A stretch of DNA of 64,000 nt, from positions 1,304,501 through 1,368,500 of the forward strand of contig NC_012995.1 in the NCBI RefSeq assembly GCF_000026365.1. Reading direction: 5' to 3'. The notes under the pieces are model-generated. The model was given only the letters and a program-made list of their open reading frames with translations, was not told where the DNA came from and ran no database searches. Positions 8,158 through 17,603 of this stretch are shown here, in pieces. How positions within the stretch are numbered: the stretch's first letter is position 1; each line of letters starts with the position of its first letter. Both the position numbers and the translations under genes were made by a program. The stretch is from Zygosaccharomyces rouxii (taxonomy: Eukaryota; Ascomycota; Saccharomycetes; Saccharomycetales; Saccharomycetaceae).

Positions 8158-9390
8158 ATGTCTAAGAGGTCTATTGAAGAGGTCTCCATCGAGAGTTTTC
8201 AGGAAAATCCTAGTATAGCCGTTTCCAGTTTTTTCAAAGGTCTCCGTGTACCAGAAGAAACCAAATTCGATCTATACAGAAGAAAAGCCTCCAAGGACGA
8301 ATTCATACTACACGGTGAAAATGACAGGTTGGAATATGAAGGTAGAACTGATCCCAACTCTATGGACTCCAAGCAGTACGTTGTTGCCGTTTATAACCCT
8401 AGTAAAAAATCTGCACAATTGTACAAGGCACCATTCCTAGATGCTAAAGTTGTTCCAAAATCTACCAAGAACTTAGCAGGTCCTTCTATTAAAAGTTCTG
8501 ATGTGCAAGCTTCTATCTTGAGAACTTCTCTTGGTGAAACTTTTGGTACCAAAAAGGCCAAGAAAGCAATTGCAGATCTGGAAAGAAACCGTATCGATTC
8601 AGACAAATTGGCAGATGCTGCTGTTGACATTGTTGATTCCGTCAAAACTGCCTCCAAAGATTTGCCCACAAGAACAGATTTGGAAAACAGTGTCACTATG
8701 GACAGACCTACTCCTGTCGCCAACGTCGACGCTACCGATGTGGAACAGATCTATCCTGTCGAAAATATCATACCGAAGAGAGAGTGGAACTTTATTCGGG
8801 TGGGATCCTTGGTCAAGGAAACCGATCCAGAAAAAAGATTGGAAATGCTTCCCTACACCAAATCTCAATACTTGGCTAAAAAATTGCCAAGCTTGACTCA
8901 AGCAACTCAAACTACCAAATTACAACTTTTATACTACCTTTCCCTATTACTTGGTGTCTACGAAAACAGAAGAGTGAACAGCAAGGACAAACTCTTGGAA
9001 AGACTAAACGCTCCTCCAGAAACTTTGCTAGACGGTATTTTGGAAAGATTCACCGTTTTGAGAGCCGGACAAGTCGGTAAATCCAAGAACAGATCTTTCT
9101 TCATTGATCCACAGAATGAGGATAAATTGCTCTGTTACATTATGATTCTAATCCTTCACCTCAACAATTTCATCGTGGAAATTTCTCCTCTCGCGAAGGA
9201 ATTGGGTATAAAACCATCCAAGATTGTCAACTTGTTTAGAGTTATCGGTGCCATCGTTAAGGGCGCTACAGTCGCTCAAGCAGAAGCATTTGGTATTCCA
9301 AAGAGTTCTGCTTCCACTTACAAGATTGCCACACTCAAGGTACCATTTAAGCTTCCTCAGATGACAAGAAGAGGTAGAGCAGCTCGTTAG
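8158..9390 (+). CDS. RPA49: RNA polymerase I subunit A49
   Basis: A 410-residue A49 from the first ATG (8158); the open frame extends nine bases further only to a TTG. The N-terminal half (residues ~1-110) is the A34.5-dimerisation domain, with the conserved HGENDRLEYEG. Then comes the FGTKKAKKAIADLERNRIDS linker, and residues ~190-400 form the tandem winged-helix region (LLYYLSLLLGVYENRRVN, VVAQAEAFGIPKS-type). A49 supports Pol I initiation, Rrn3 recruitment and elongation in the nucleolus. Regulation is visible: a PAC element and A-tract upstream and a Puf4-type motif in the 3' UTR. MPA43 follows on the same strand after 104 bp. Confidence 0.97.
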   Translation: MSKRSIEEVSIESFQENPSIAVSSFFKGLRVPEETKFDLYRRKASKDEFILHGENDRLEYEGRTDPNSMDSKQYVVAVYNPSKKSAQLYKAPFLDAKVVPKSTKNLAGPSIKSSDVQASILRTSLGETFGTKKAKKAIADLERNRIDSDKLADAAVDIVDSVKTASKDLPTRTDLENSVTMDRPTPVANVDATDVEQIYPVENIIPKREWNFIRVGSLVKETDPEKRLEMLPYTKSQYLAKKLPSLTQATQTTKLQLLYYLSLLLGVYENRRVNSKDKLLERLNAPPETLLDGILERFTVLRAGQVGKSKNRSFFIDPQNEDKLLCYIMILILHLNNFIVEISPLAKELGIKPSKIVNLFRVIGAIVKGATVAQAEAFGIPKSSASTYKIATLKVPFKLPQMTRRGRAAR

Positions 9391-9405
9391 TTCATCGCCA
9401 AACTC

Positions 9406-9414
9406 TGTATAGTA
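9406..9414 (+). promoter_or_regulatory. Puf4-type 3' UTR motif downstream of RPA49
   Basis: TGTATAGTA starts 16 nt after the RPA49 stop and fits the Puf4 consensus UGUAHANUA. Puf4 is known to bind mRNAs for nucleolar and ribosome-biogenesis proteins, so the host gene is a plausible target. A single 9-mer can occur by chance. Confidence 0.45.
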
Positions 9415-9494
9415 TCTTAAGTAATCCTCTTCTTTTTAACGCGAACACATTTATCACCATCTTTTACTCTTAACCCACTGCTGTAGACTGGAAC

Positions 9495-11123
9495 ATGGTT
9501 GAAAATAAACCAACTGCGGGAATAGGTATTGATTTGGGATCTTCTTCTGTCAGAGTAAGCCTTTTTAATTTTCAAAATGATCAGATAATAGCCTATAAAA
9601 TTAAGACAGTGCCCTACTACTTCACTCCAGAATCTACAAATTGGAAATATACACAGAGTTCTCGAGAAATACTCACAGCTATAGACCAATGCTTCCAAGA
9701 ACTAAATATTGACAAACATGAGATCAAAAGCTGCGGAGTAGGAGCTACATGTTCTCTAGCTATTTTCCAAACAAAAGATAATGCATTAATACCATGGAAT
9801 TTGGATGATCCTGATAAAAATGTGGTCTTTTGGATGGATTCAATTGCAATCAAAGAGACTCAAGAGGTTAACAAACTTGCTACGCCTGAAGTACAAGCTC
9901 ATATGGGTGGAAGCTTTGTTCCAGAGATGGCCGTACCCAAATTAAGACATTTTATTGATATTCTCAAAAATACTGATAACAATTCCACATTTGAAATTAT
10001 TGACTTGCACAGGTACATTGCAATGAGTCTTGCACAACAAAATGGCTGGGATTATACAAATGTCTGCAATTTTCCGAATTTGAATGAAATAGGCCATGAT
10101 GGTGAATTAGCTGGTTGGTCATCAGCATTCTACGAAAACGTCTTACAACTCCCTCCAAATATTGTAATAGGACCAACAAAACATTCTCAACACTCTAGCA
10201 AACAAGGCCTTAAAGTTTCTTCATGCATTGACTGTTATTCAAATTGGTTTGCGCTTCTACCATCAAATTTACAAAATTCACTATTCATCGTTGGGGGAAC
10301 TTCAACATGCTACCTCTATGCTTCTTCTGAATTTAGTCACCATATTCCAGGTGTTTGGGGTCCATTTTCCAATATATTCGATCGTTCTGACCAATTTTCT
10401 ATCTATGAGGCTGGTCAATCATGCACAGGAAAATTGATCGAACATCTTTTCAAAACACATCCAGCTTCCTCCCATATCGATACCAGAGATTGGCCCCATC
10501 TTTTTAGCCAAATAAATGATTTTATTGAAAAGGTTGAACAAAATACCCAGGATTCAATCCATATGCAAACGAAACACATGTTTTTCTATGGTGACCTAGA
10601 CGGTAATAGAACCCCCTATGCAGATCCATCAATGTCTGGTATGTTCATTGGAGAAACTACAGACACTTCTTTCAGAAACTTGGTATACAAATACGTTTCT
10701 ATTTTGGAGTTCATTGCATTCCAGATCAAACATATGCTTGCTATATTTAATACTTTGAATGGGGATGAAGATATCAGCAATCTTCAATTTTGTGGGAGTC
10801 TAGCCAAAAATAAGAGGCTTTTGAACTTACTCGCCCTATTAAATCCAAGATTAAGAATTGCAATGCCTGAAATGGACGTCGCACTCATGGGCGCTTACGG
10901 GTCCTATCTGATGGGAAAAGCTTCAACTTCGGATAAGTCGATTGTTGAAGTAGCACACAATCAGACCTACTCTTACAGGCCTCCGGAGAAAACTGATGGT
11001 CTACTTGTAGAACTTCTGGAGGTCAAATACCAAATATATTTCAACATGGCGGAACAACAAAGAAAGTACCGCAAACAAGTAAACAATGTCATAGAAAATC
11101 GAACAAAACTGGATAAAAATTAA
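9495..11123 (+). CDS. MPA43: FGGY-family carbohydrate-kinase-like protein Mpa43
   Basis: A complete 542-residue protein of the FGGY sugar-kinase superfamily. The N-terminal ATPase-fold strand is GIGIDLGSSSVRVSLF (residues ~9-25). A GGTSTCYL phosphate-loop-like segment occurs mid-protein, and a C-terminal ATPase segment contains QFCGSLAKNKR and MDVALMGAYGSYLMG. It resembles ribulokinase-type proteins, but no substrate has been settled for Mpa43 that I know of. No targeting signal is obvious. It converges on RAD50, with stops 45 bp apart, as in S. cerevisiae. The start ATG agrees with the conserved N-terminus. Confidence 0.92.
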   Translation: MVENKPTAGIGIDLGSSSVRVSLFNFQNDQIIAYKIKTVPYYFTPESTNWKYTQSSREILTAIDQCFQELNIDKHEIKSCGVGATCSLAIFQTKDNALIPWNLDDPDKNVVFWMDSIAIKETQEVNKLATPEVQAHMGGSFVPEMAVPKLRHFIDILKNTDNNSTFEIIDLHRYIAMSLAQQNGWDYTNVCNFPNLNEIGHDGELAGWSSAFYENVLQLPPNIVIGPTKHSQHSSKQGLKVSSCIDCYSNWFALLPSNLQNSLFIVGGTSTCYLYASSEFSHHIPGVWGPFSNIFDRSDQFSIYEAGQSCTGKLIEHLFKTHPASSHIDTRDWPHLFSQINDFIEKVEQNTQDSIHMQTKHMFFYGDLDGNRTPYADPSMSGMFIGETTDTSFRNLVYKYVSILEFIAFQIKHMLAIFNTLNGDEDISNLQFCGSLAKNKRLLNLLALLNPRLRIAMPEMDVALMGAYGSYLMGKASTSDKSIVEVAHNQTYSYRPPEKTDGLLVELLEVKYQIYFNMAEQQRKYRKQVNNVIENRTKLDKN

Positions 11124-11168
11124 CCAATGTTACAGTCCTTAAAAAGAAATTATATCGCTTCTATTACA

Positions 11169-14100
11169 CTAATCTGTAACTTTATTTATATCAACCCATT
11201 CTATTTGTGACTTTTGTCTATCATCGCGCTTAACTTTAAAAAAATGATCAGTAAACTGTGAGGCATCCATATGGTTTAGGAATTTCTCATCATGAGTAAT
11301 AACAATCAACTGAAAATTCTTTTGATGCCTACGCAATTCAATAATGTTGTGAAGAGATCTGGCCAAACTTTCGATGTTTTCCTCGTCCAAATTCGTCGTA
11401 GGTTCATCCAATGCAATAACACCACAATTCACACCAAAAGTTTCTGACAATGCCAATCTGATTATAATAGACGCTAAAACTTTTTGGCCGGCGGAGCAAC
11501 GGCCCCTCATATCAAGTTCAGCGTCTTGCTTAAACATAACCACTCTGTAATTGTAAGATTTCATTTTTACACCGCTGCCGACCTCCTCGGAACGTAGTTG
11601 AATCGTATCTACATCTGTACCACTGTAGGTTCGTTTCCATAATTCATCAATAATCCTGTTGATATCCTCCATCTTCAACTTATGATATCTCATGATTGCA
11701 CTATCCAGAGCATTCGAGTAAGTATCAATATCATCAGTGACAAAGGTCTTCGCTTGTAGTTCAACCCACTGTTTTTGATATTTCACATCTACATCTTTAT
11801 AATCAGTCCGTAGCTGCTGCTGCATGGAATCAATTTGGTTTTGCAATTGTTTCCGTTCACCTAATTTGCCAGCGTTTTCAGAACTCAATCTTTCAAATTG
11901 ACTTCTCAGGCGCATGGACTCCTGTTGGTATCTATCACGTTCAGCTTCAGCGTTTTGTATGTCAAGTTCGTCTATTTGCCTTTCGATCGAACTCAAATCT
12001 GCCCTTAGTTCCATTAGATCCAAGTTTTCCTTCAGATTCCGTTTTTCCCTGTTAGAATCGTTCAGTTTTTTCGCAAGCTCTGTTATACCTGAGTTCATAT
12101 TTTCATTTATATGATCCAAATCCACAAGTTGCTTTTTCGCAGATTCCAGTTCTGCTACGCACTTTTCATATTCAAGGGGGACGCTGGCGGTAAAACCTTT
12201 CACTTGTTGATTTATGGAGATAAACCTTTCATTATTTAAGACCATGGCTTTAAATTCTTTATTGTTCTCATCTAAGGATTTCTCAAAATCATGGGTTTTC
12301 CTTTCTAAATCGACCTTAAGAGAATTTACCTTTCTACTTCCTTCTTTCACATCACCTTCTAATTTTTTAACGGTTTCTTCCAACACCTTTAGTTGATTCT
12401 TCTTGTTATCGAGATCTGATTCTAGATTTTTCCTCATTGAAATAGATTTTTCAATCTCAGATATTTTCAAATCTTTTTCCCTAATTAAGTTTAGAAGATT
12501 TGAATGTTCCTTTGATTTAGTCTCTCTTTCATCTTGTAATTGTCCAACCTCTTTTCTCAACCTCCGTAAACTCTCATTCTTGTTTCGTTGCTCATTCTGT
12601 AATTCTTCCACAGTTTCCACTTTGCCTTCGGAACTTCTGTATATCGCAAGTTCATCAGTGATTGATTTAATATCACTTTCCAGTTCGTTCGATGCCTTTC
12701 TCAGGCGTACTATATTTTCCACCAAGGGCCGTACCTCCTTCTCAGCATGATCTTTATCTTCTTTCATTGATTCCAGCTCCTTATTCACAGTATCCAATTC
12801 TTCTCTCATCTTCACATTTCTATTGCGCATATCAGTCACTTTATCACTCAATCCTGTAATTCTTGACCTGGAATCATTCAATGATATGACATCCTTCTCC
12901 AAATTCCTCAGAGAATTCAAATACTCTTTTTCACTTTCCAAACTTTCTTTTAAAATGGTATTAAATTTACCATCTGTTTTTTCTTGCAATCTCAAGAGAA
13001 TACTACTTTTAAATCCTTCGTCATCGAATTTCCTAGTGCACAAATAACAACAACTTTCGGTCTTTGCGACTTCTAAAGCCTTTTTATTGAACTCCAGTGT
13101 GGTTTGATGTATCTTTAAATTTTCCAGCGCTGTACGATAAGATGCTTCAGCTTCTGCCACAACCTCAGTGTAGTCATCAATAGTACAGTCCTCGGGTAAG
13201 GATTCTTGTAAATGCTTCGTAGCGTTTATGATAAACTCTTCGTTTTTTCGCAAGTCCATTTCTGTATTGGTCAATTGCAAAGATCCCTCCATGAATTTTT
13301 TGTCAAGCTCATTCTGTTGGCGGCTCTTGGTACTCAAATTCTTTTGCATATTGATATAAAATTTTTTAAAGTCCATATCCACATCATGACCACATTGTAA
13401 CCCCCACTCTTTTGATTTAGAGTCCATTTTGAAACTTTGGGTGAATTTTCCCAGTTCAAGTTGTCTATCTTGTAAAGATTTTTTCAATAACCCTAATTTA
13501 GCGAAAAGATCAGCTTGTTGGTTTGTTCTCGATATTTTAACTTGTAGCTCTTCTATTTCATATTCCAAAATAAGCATCTGCTCATTTTTTTCCTTGATCT
13601 GCTGTGATATTGATGAAACTAAACCTTGCTTTTCCCAATCTTTTAATTTTTCACTAAATTTATTCAAATCTTGTCTTGCCCCTTCTAGATCTTCATCAGT
13701 AAAATCTGAAATGTCTACTTGTAACTCTAAATTTTGAATCTCACTTGCTAGTTTCTGTTTATCCATTTTGGAATAATCCAATCTTTGAGTTTGTACAATC
13801 AAGGAGTTATTTAATTCAGATAATTCATTGTTTGAGGAATTTAGTTCAGATTTGTTGCTATGAGTAAAGTTGAGTAAGTTATTTTCTGTCTTGTGAACTA
13901 ATTCTTTTAAAGAATGAGCAAAATCGTCCAAATTTTCTGTGAAGCCACTCAATGCATATGATGTCTGTAATTCACGTTGTAATTCCCTTAGTACGCTTTT
14001 ATTCCTTTCGTGATTTTCCTTTGAAGCACTCAATTCACCTTGTCTCTGCATTAAAGAATTACACTTATTCTGTATACCAGCGGCTTTGGCCTTGGATTCT

Positions 14101-15083
14101 CTCAACGACTTTTCCATAGATCTCAATTCCTCTTCTTTTTCTGTTAAAGAGCTAGAAAAATTTGATAAAAGGTTCTCCAATTCCTCTTTACCCAGATCAA
14201 TTGGATCAATCGAATTCGATAACCTATCGATTTGCTCCAATTTTGATTGTTGACTATTTTTCAAACTTTCCAACTTACTCAGAACTTTTTGAAAATCTTG
14301 GTTTGATTTAAATAGTTTATCAGATTGTTCGGTTATATCCTTCAACTGCTTTTCCACTTCTTTAACTTGTGCCTGATATTCTTCCGATTTCGCTTGTAAT
14401 CGCGTAATATTCATTGTCATTACTCTGGATCTATCTTTATCCACCTTCAAATGTTCAACTGCTTGCTTCAATAATTTAATATCCACTGTCATATCTTTTT
14501 TTATTCCTTTCAAATTATCTAACGCCCTAGTAAATTTCATAGCTTGAAAAATCTCATCGAATTTTTTCTTCAAATTTGATGGTTCACTTAAGGGCCAGAG
14601 ACTATCCTCTTGATGACAAAATATAACGTATTCCAAAATTGCCTTCGGTACCCCCAAATATAATGGAACTTGTGCATCTAATTCTAGTGATCTAGTGCCC
14701 AGCGTATTCCTGTCACCATTACCATTTACAATCACTAATTGACCCTCTAGGGTCTTGAATGTCGCCGTAGTCTTTTTCGTTAACAATTGGATGTTTCTAG
14801 TTACAATCATGTTTAAAGCATTAGCACTGGTAAAAGCCAGTTTTACCTGCGCTCTGACGTCCTTTTCACCCGTAATCTTGGGATCATGAACAAATGCTCC
14901 CCCTTTACTATTTGGTGGTAAATCTCCAGTAGTTGCATATTTCAAACACTCAATTATGGTCGTCTTCCCTGATCCATTACTACCAACAATCAGTGTCAGC
15001 GGTTTACCAAATTGTATCGTTTCTCTATCATTGGAATCAAAGGATCGAATCCCCTGAATAGACAATTTGTATATAGCACTCAT
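11169..15083 (-). CDS. RAD50: DNA double-strand-break repair ATPase Rad50
   Basis: A full-length 1304-residue Rad50, colinear with S. cerevisiae (1312). The Walker A is GSNGSGKTT (residues 34-42). A long antiparallel coiled coil runs from ~180 to ~1120 with the zinc-hook CxxC (CYLC, Cys679 and Cys682) at its apex. The C-terminal ABC signature is RCSAGQKVLAS and the Walker B is VIALDEPTTNLD, followed by the VITHDEKF switch. With Mre11 and Xrs2 it tethers and processes DNA ends in repair, telomere maintenance and meiosis. Coiled-coil segments diverge far more than the ATPase ends, as expected. It is divergent from NRD1 over 551 bp and convergent with MPA43. Confidence 0.99.
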   Translation of the reverse strand: MSAIYKLSIQGIRSFDSNDRETIQFGKPLTLIVGSNGSGKTTIIECLKYATTGDLPPNSKGGAFVHDPKITGEKDVRAQVKLAFTSANALNMIVTRNIQLLTKKTTATFKTLEGQLVIVNGNGDRNTLGTRSLELDAQVPLYLGVPKAILEYVIFCHQEDSLWPLSEPSNLKKKFDEIFQAMKFTRALDNLKGIKKDMTVDIKLLKQAVEHLKVDKDRSRVMTMNITRLQAKSEEYQAQVKEVEKQLKDITEQSDKLFKSNQDFQKVLSKLESLKNSQQSKLEQIDRLSNSIDPIDLGKEELENLLSNFSSSLTEKEEELRSMEKSLRESKAKAAGIQNKCNSLMQRQGELSASKENHERNKSVLRELQRELQTSYALSGFTENLDDFAHSLKELVHKTENNLLNFTHSNKSELNSSNNELSELNNSLIVQTQRLDYSKMDKQKLASEIQNLELQVDISDFTDEDLEGARQDLNKFSEKLKDWEKQGLVSSISQQIKEKNEQMLILEYEIEELQVKISRTNQQADLFAKLGLLKKSLQDRQLELGKFTQSFKMDSKSKEWGLQCGHDVDMDFKKFYINMQKNLSTKSRQQNELDKKFMEGSLQLTNTEMDLRKNEEFIINATKHLQESLPEDCTIDDYTEVVAEAEASYRTALENLKIHQTTLEFNKKALEVAKTESCCYLCTRKFDDEGFKSSILLRLQEKTDGKFNTILKESLESEKEYLNSLRNLEKDVISLNDSRSRITGLSDKVTDMRNRNVKMREELDTVNKELESMKEDKDHAEKEVRPLVENIVRLRKASNELESDIKSITDELAIYRSSEGKVETVEELQNEQRNKNESLRRLRKEVGQLQDERETKSKEHSNLLNLIREKDLKISEIEKSISMRKNLESDLDNKKNQLKVLEETVKKLEGDVKEGSRKVNSLKVDLERKTHDFEKSLDENNKEFKAMVLNNERFISINQQVKGFTASVPLEYEKCVAELESAKKQLVDLDHINENMNSGITELAKKLNDSNREKRNLKENLDLMELRADLSSIERQIDELDIQNAEAERDRYQQESMRLRSQFERLSSENAGKLGERKQLQNQIDSMQQQLRTDYKDVDVKYQKQWVELQAKTFVTDDIDTYSNALDSAIMRYHKLKMEDINRIIDELWKRTYSGTDVDTIQLRSEEVGSGVKMKSYNYRVVMFKQDAELDMRGRCSAGQKVLASIIIRLALSETFGVNCGVIALDEPTTNLDEENIESLARSLHNIIELRRHQKNFQLIVITHDEKFLNHMDASQFTDHFFKVKRDDRQKSQIEWVDINKVTD

Positions 15084-15634
15084 CAGATAATCCTAAGATC
15101 CACTTTCTAGACCATCGGAATTCTTTAAACTGCCTATTCTCTATCTTTCCAGTGTATTGTAGATGGTCAAGTTTCAAATTGTTGACCCGCCAACTTTTTT
15201 TCGTGTTACCCCGTCTTTTCCTCAGCCTTCGGTGATATAAAAAGGAGCAGAGTTTCGAAAGGCACTTCGACACTTGTCCTCCTAAGCCTCAACGAGAGAT
15301 AGAACAGGTAGTTCTTCAATCGTTTTCACTTTGTTAAAAAAGTAGAGTAGAATAAAATAGAAAATAATAAAAATAGGTTCTGTCTTTCATCAAGCGGAAT
15401 CAGGAGTAAGGACACGCAAGCACACAGAAGTCGCCTTTTTATTTGAAGTATCTCTTTGTTCTCTGATACCGTTTTACTATTATATTCCTTTAATTTTATT
15501 TCAGTTGCAAAGGTAGCTGGAATTGTAGTCTTAGTATAGTAATACGGCTTTTATTGGACGATATTAGGTTTTATTTTGCAAAAGTTGAAGTTGATATAGA
15601 AGAAGGTGGAAAAGTATTAAAAACGTAAGCTGCA
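15084..15634. promoter_or_regulatory. Divergent promoter RAD50 / NRD1 with long NRD1 leader
   Basis: A 551-bp divergent region. A TATA element (TATAAAAAG, 15236-15244) points to NRD1 and would put transcription starts roughly 330-360 bp before the NRD1 ATG, giving a long leader. The leader is rich in GTAG/GTAA and TCTT words (see the separate entry). No RNA gene or additional frame is credible. Confidence 0.6.
15308..15628 (+). promoter_or_regulatory. Cluster of Nrd1/Nab3-type motifs in the NRD1 leader
   Basis: Nrd1 words GTAG/GTAA occur at 15308, 15342, 15347, 15406, 15513, 15525, 15539 and 15625, and Nab3-type TCTT at 15313, 15383, 15453 and 15529. At 15525-15532 they abut as GTAGTCTT. In S. 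cerevisiae NRD1 represses itself by premature termination through such sites. Conservation of that loop is inferred here from motif density alone. Confidence 0.55.
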
Positions 15635-17407
15635 ATGGACGATCATCAAAACTTTGTAGCCACCTTGGAATCCTTTAGGGAATTGAAATCTGGTATCTCA
15701 GGTTCTAGAATTAAGAAACTGACCACGTATGCGCTTGAACATGTTGAAGACGAAGAAACGTTAATATCCTTAGTTATTGACTATTCCAAGACTTGTGCTC
15801 CTACACATAAGCTGGGTTCTTTGTATATCATAGATTCGATTGGTAGAGCTTACCTTGATGAAGCGAGGGCTAATGATGATTACGTTAAGCCCACTGCTAA
15901 AAAGGGTACATGCGCGCATGCCATTTACACGCTTGGTGAATCTATACAGGATCTTTTGACGGGTGCCATCGGTAAGTCCAATGAAGATCATAAGGAAAAG
16001 ATCAGGACGTTGATTGACATCTGGGATAGAGCTGGACTTTTCCAAAAAGGTTACTTAAATGCCATTAGGGCTAAATGCTTTTCGATGGCAATTACTCATG
16101 ACGATGCATCTAGACATTCCAGTATCAGTAATGGTCAAGCTTTACCAAGTGATCCAAGGGAAAGGTGTGTTCATATTCTGCGTGATTTGAAACCTCTTAA
16201 TGTTCAGCCTCAAGTTACGATTCCAAACGAATTGGGATCTAATGACTTGCAAGAACAACAACACGCCTTGTTCCAAGTTTTAGTGAGCATTCAGCAGCAA
16301 TTGGCACCGCCATCAACTGTTGGATCGACTGCTACATCCATAACATCATCAACACATTCTGCTACACCTCCACAACCAGCGGCGGCAGCGCCAGTAACCC
16401 ATGTTACTACAGAATATGGATCAAGACGTGAGAGAGAAAGAGAACGTGATAGATATCAGAAAAGAAATAGATCCAGATCTCCACCAGTAAAAAGAGAAGC
16501 TACAAGTGGTATCATTAGTGGTACTAACAATCATCATCTGTATCCAGATGAACAGAACGTCCCATCGAATCCTCATTTTAGACCAAAACCGGTTAGTTAT
16601 GACCCCACAACGCCGTCTGAACATGTTAAAGTCTACAGTCGTACACTTTTTGTTGGCGGTGTACCTATGAATATGAAGGAATGGGATATTGCTAGCGTCT
16701 TAAGACCGTATGCAGAAGTGCAGAGTGTGATTCTAAACAACGCTAGAAAACATGCATTTGTTAAAGTGTACTCGAGACAAGAGGCTGAAAACGTATTACT
16801 AAGTTTTAACAAAGATGGTTCTTCGCCATTGAGGACTCGTTGGGGGGTTGGCTTTGGACCAAGAGATTGTTGTGACTATCAACACGGTTACAGTATAATC
16901 CCCATGCACAGATTAACGGATGCTGATAAAAAATGGTGTGTTCAAGCACAATGGGGAGGTACAGGTGGCCAACCTTTACAGAGTGGTATAGTGTTTGAAG
17001 AACCGGATATTGTTGTCGGTGAAGGAGTTTCTTCAAAGGCAATTTCTCAAAAGATGCCTACAGATTCAGGGAGAAATGGGCCTCGATCAGGTAAGGGGAA
17101 CAGTAGATCAAGTCTAAGTGTTAGTCCACCAGTAACTAAATACAGTATGGCACCAGTTCCTTCACCTGGTCATGTTTATGGTCAGATACCGCCTGCTTAT
17201 CCACCTCAGCCAGTAGCAGCATATAATGGGACACCAATTGCAGCTGCTCCTCAAATGGCACCTGCCGCAGCGACACCATCATACCCTCCAGCTCCAGCAC
17301 CTCAACAACAAGCGCCAGCACCTCCTGTGCCTCAGCAACAGTCATTCGATCCTGCGGCACAACTCAACTCATTAATGAGCATGCTCAACCAACAGCAGAC
17401 GCAATAA
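15635..17407 (+). CDS. NRD1: Transcription termination factor Nrd1
   Basis: A 590-residue Nrd1 (S. cerevisiae 575). Residues 1-150 form the CTD-interacting domain, which reads Ser5-phosphorylated Pol II. A linker contains a basic/Arg-Ser stretch (RRERERERDRYQKRNRSRSPP region, ~265-290). An RRM begins near residue 335 (RTLFVGGVP, HAFVKVYSR), followed by the Nrd1-specific GVGFGPRDCCDYQHGYS block. The C-terminus from ~480 is Pro/Gln/Ala-rich. Nrd1 with Nab3 and Sen1 ends transcription of snoRNAs and cryptic transcripts. MRPL17 follows on the same strand. The long motif-rich leader suggests autoregulation. Confidence 0.97.
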   Translation: MDDHQNFVATLESFRELKSGISGSRIKKLTTYALEHVEDEETLISLVIDYSKTCAPTHKLGSLYIIDSIGRAYLDEARANDDYVKPTAKKGTCAHAIYTLGESIQDLLTGAIGKSNEDHKEKIRTLIDIWDRAGLFQKGYLNAIRAKCFSMAITHDDASRHSSISNGQALPSDPRERCVHILRDLKPLNVQPQVTIPNELGSNDLQEQQHALFQVLVSIQQQLAPPSTVGSTATSITSSTHSATPPQPAAAAPVTHVTTEYGSRRERERERDRYQKRNRSRSPPVKREATSGIISGTNNHHLYPDEQNVPSNPHFRPKPVSYDPTTPSEHVKVYSRTLFVGGVPMNMKEWDIASVLRPYAEVQSVILNNARKHAFVKVYSRQEAENVLLSFNKDGSSPLRTRWGVGFGPRDCCDYQHGYSIIPMHRLTDADKKWCVQAQWGGTGGQPLQSGIVFEEPDIVVGEGVSSKAISQKMPTDSGRNGPRSGKGNSRSSLSVSPPVTKYSMAPVPSPGHVYGQIPPAYPPQPVAAYNGTPIAAAPQMAPAAATPSYPPAPAPQQQAPAPPVPQQQSFDPAAQLNSLMSMLNQQQTQ

Positions 17408-17561
17408 ATAATTTATATGTATTCTCAATAATAATATAACACTTGTACTAGTAGCTCATCGGTACGTATATAATGATTTGAGTTTTTCATATTCTCGAGC
17501 GCATCAAAATTTTTGCAGAGCTCATCGTGTTGAAAAGTTCATCAAATATTGGATATTCCAA

Positions 17562-17603
17562 ATGAACAAAACGCTAGGGAAAGTCGTCTTTCCAATTCGT
17601 TGA
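17562..17603 (+). CDS. 13-codon upstream ORF overlapping the MRPL17 start (TGATG)
   Basis: ATG at 17562 opens a 13-codon frame (MNKTLGKVVFPIR) that ends in TGA at 17601-17603. The final A is the first base of the MRPL17 ATG, giving the overlap TGATG. Whether it is translated depends on the transcription start, which cannot be seen. The peptide has no recognisable function; any role would be through termination-reinitiation. Confidence 0.4.
   Translation: MNKTLGKVVFPIR

Noticed and set aside
15209..15225. GTTACCCCG as a Reb1 site in the RAD50/NRD1 promoter
   Set aside because: One base off the TTACCCG core; not called.
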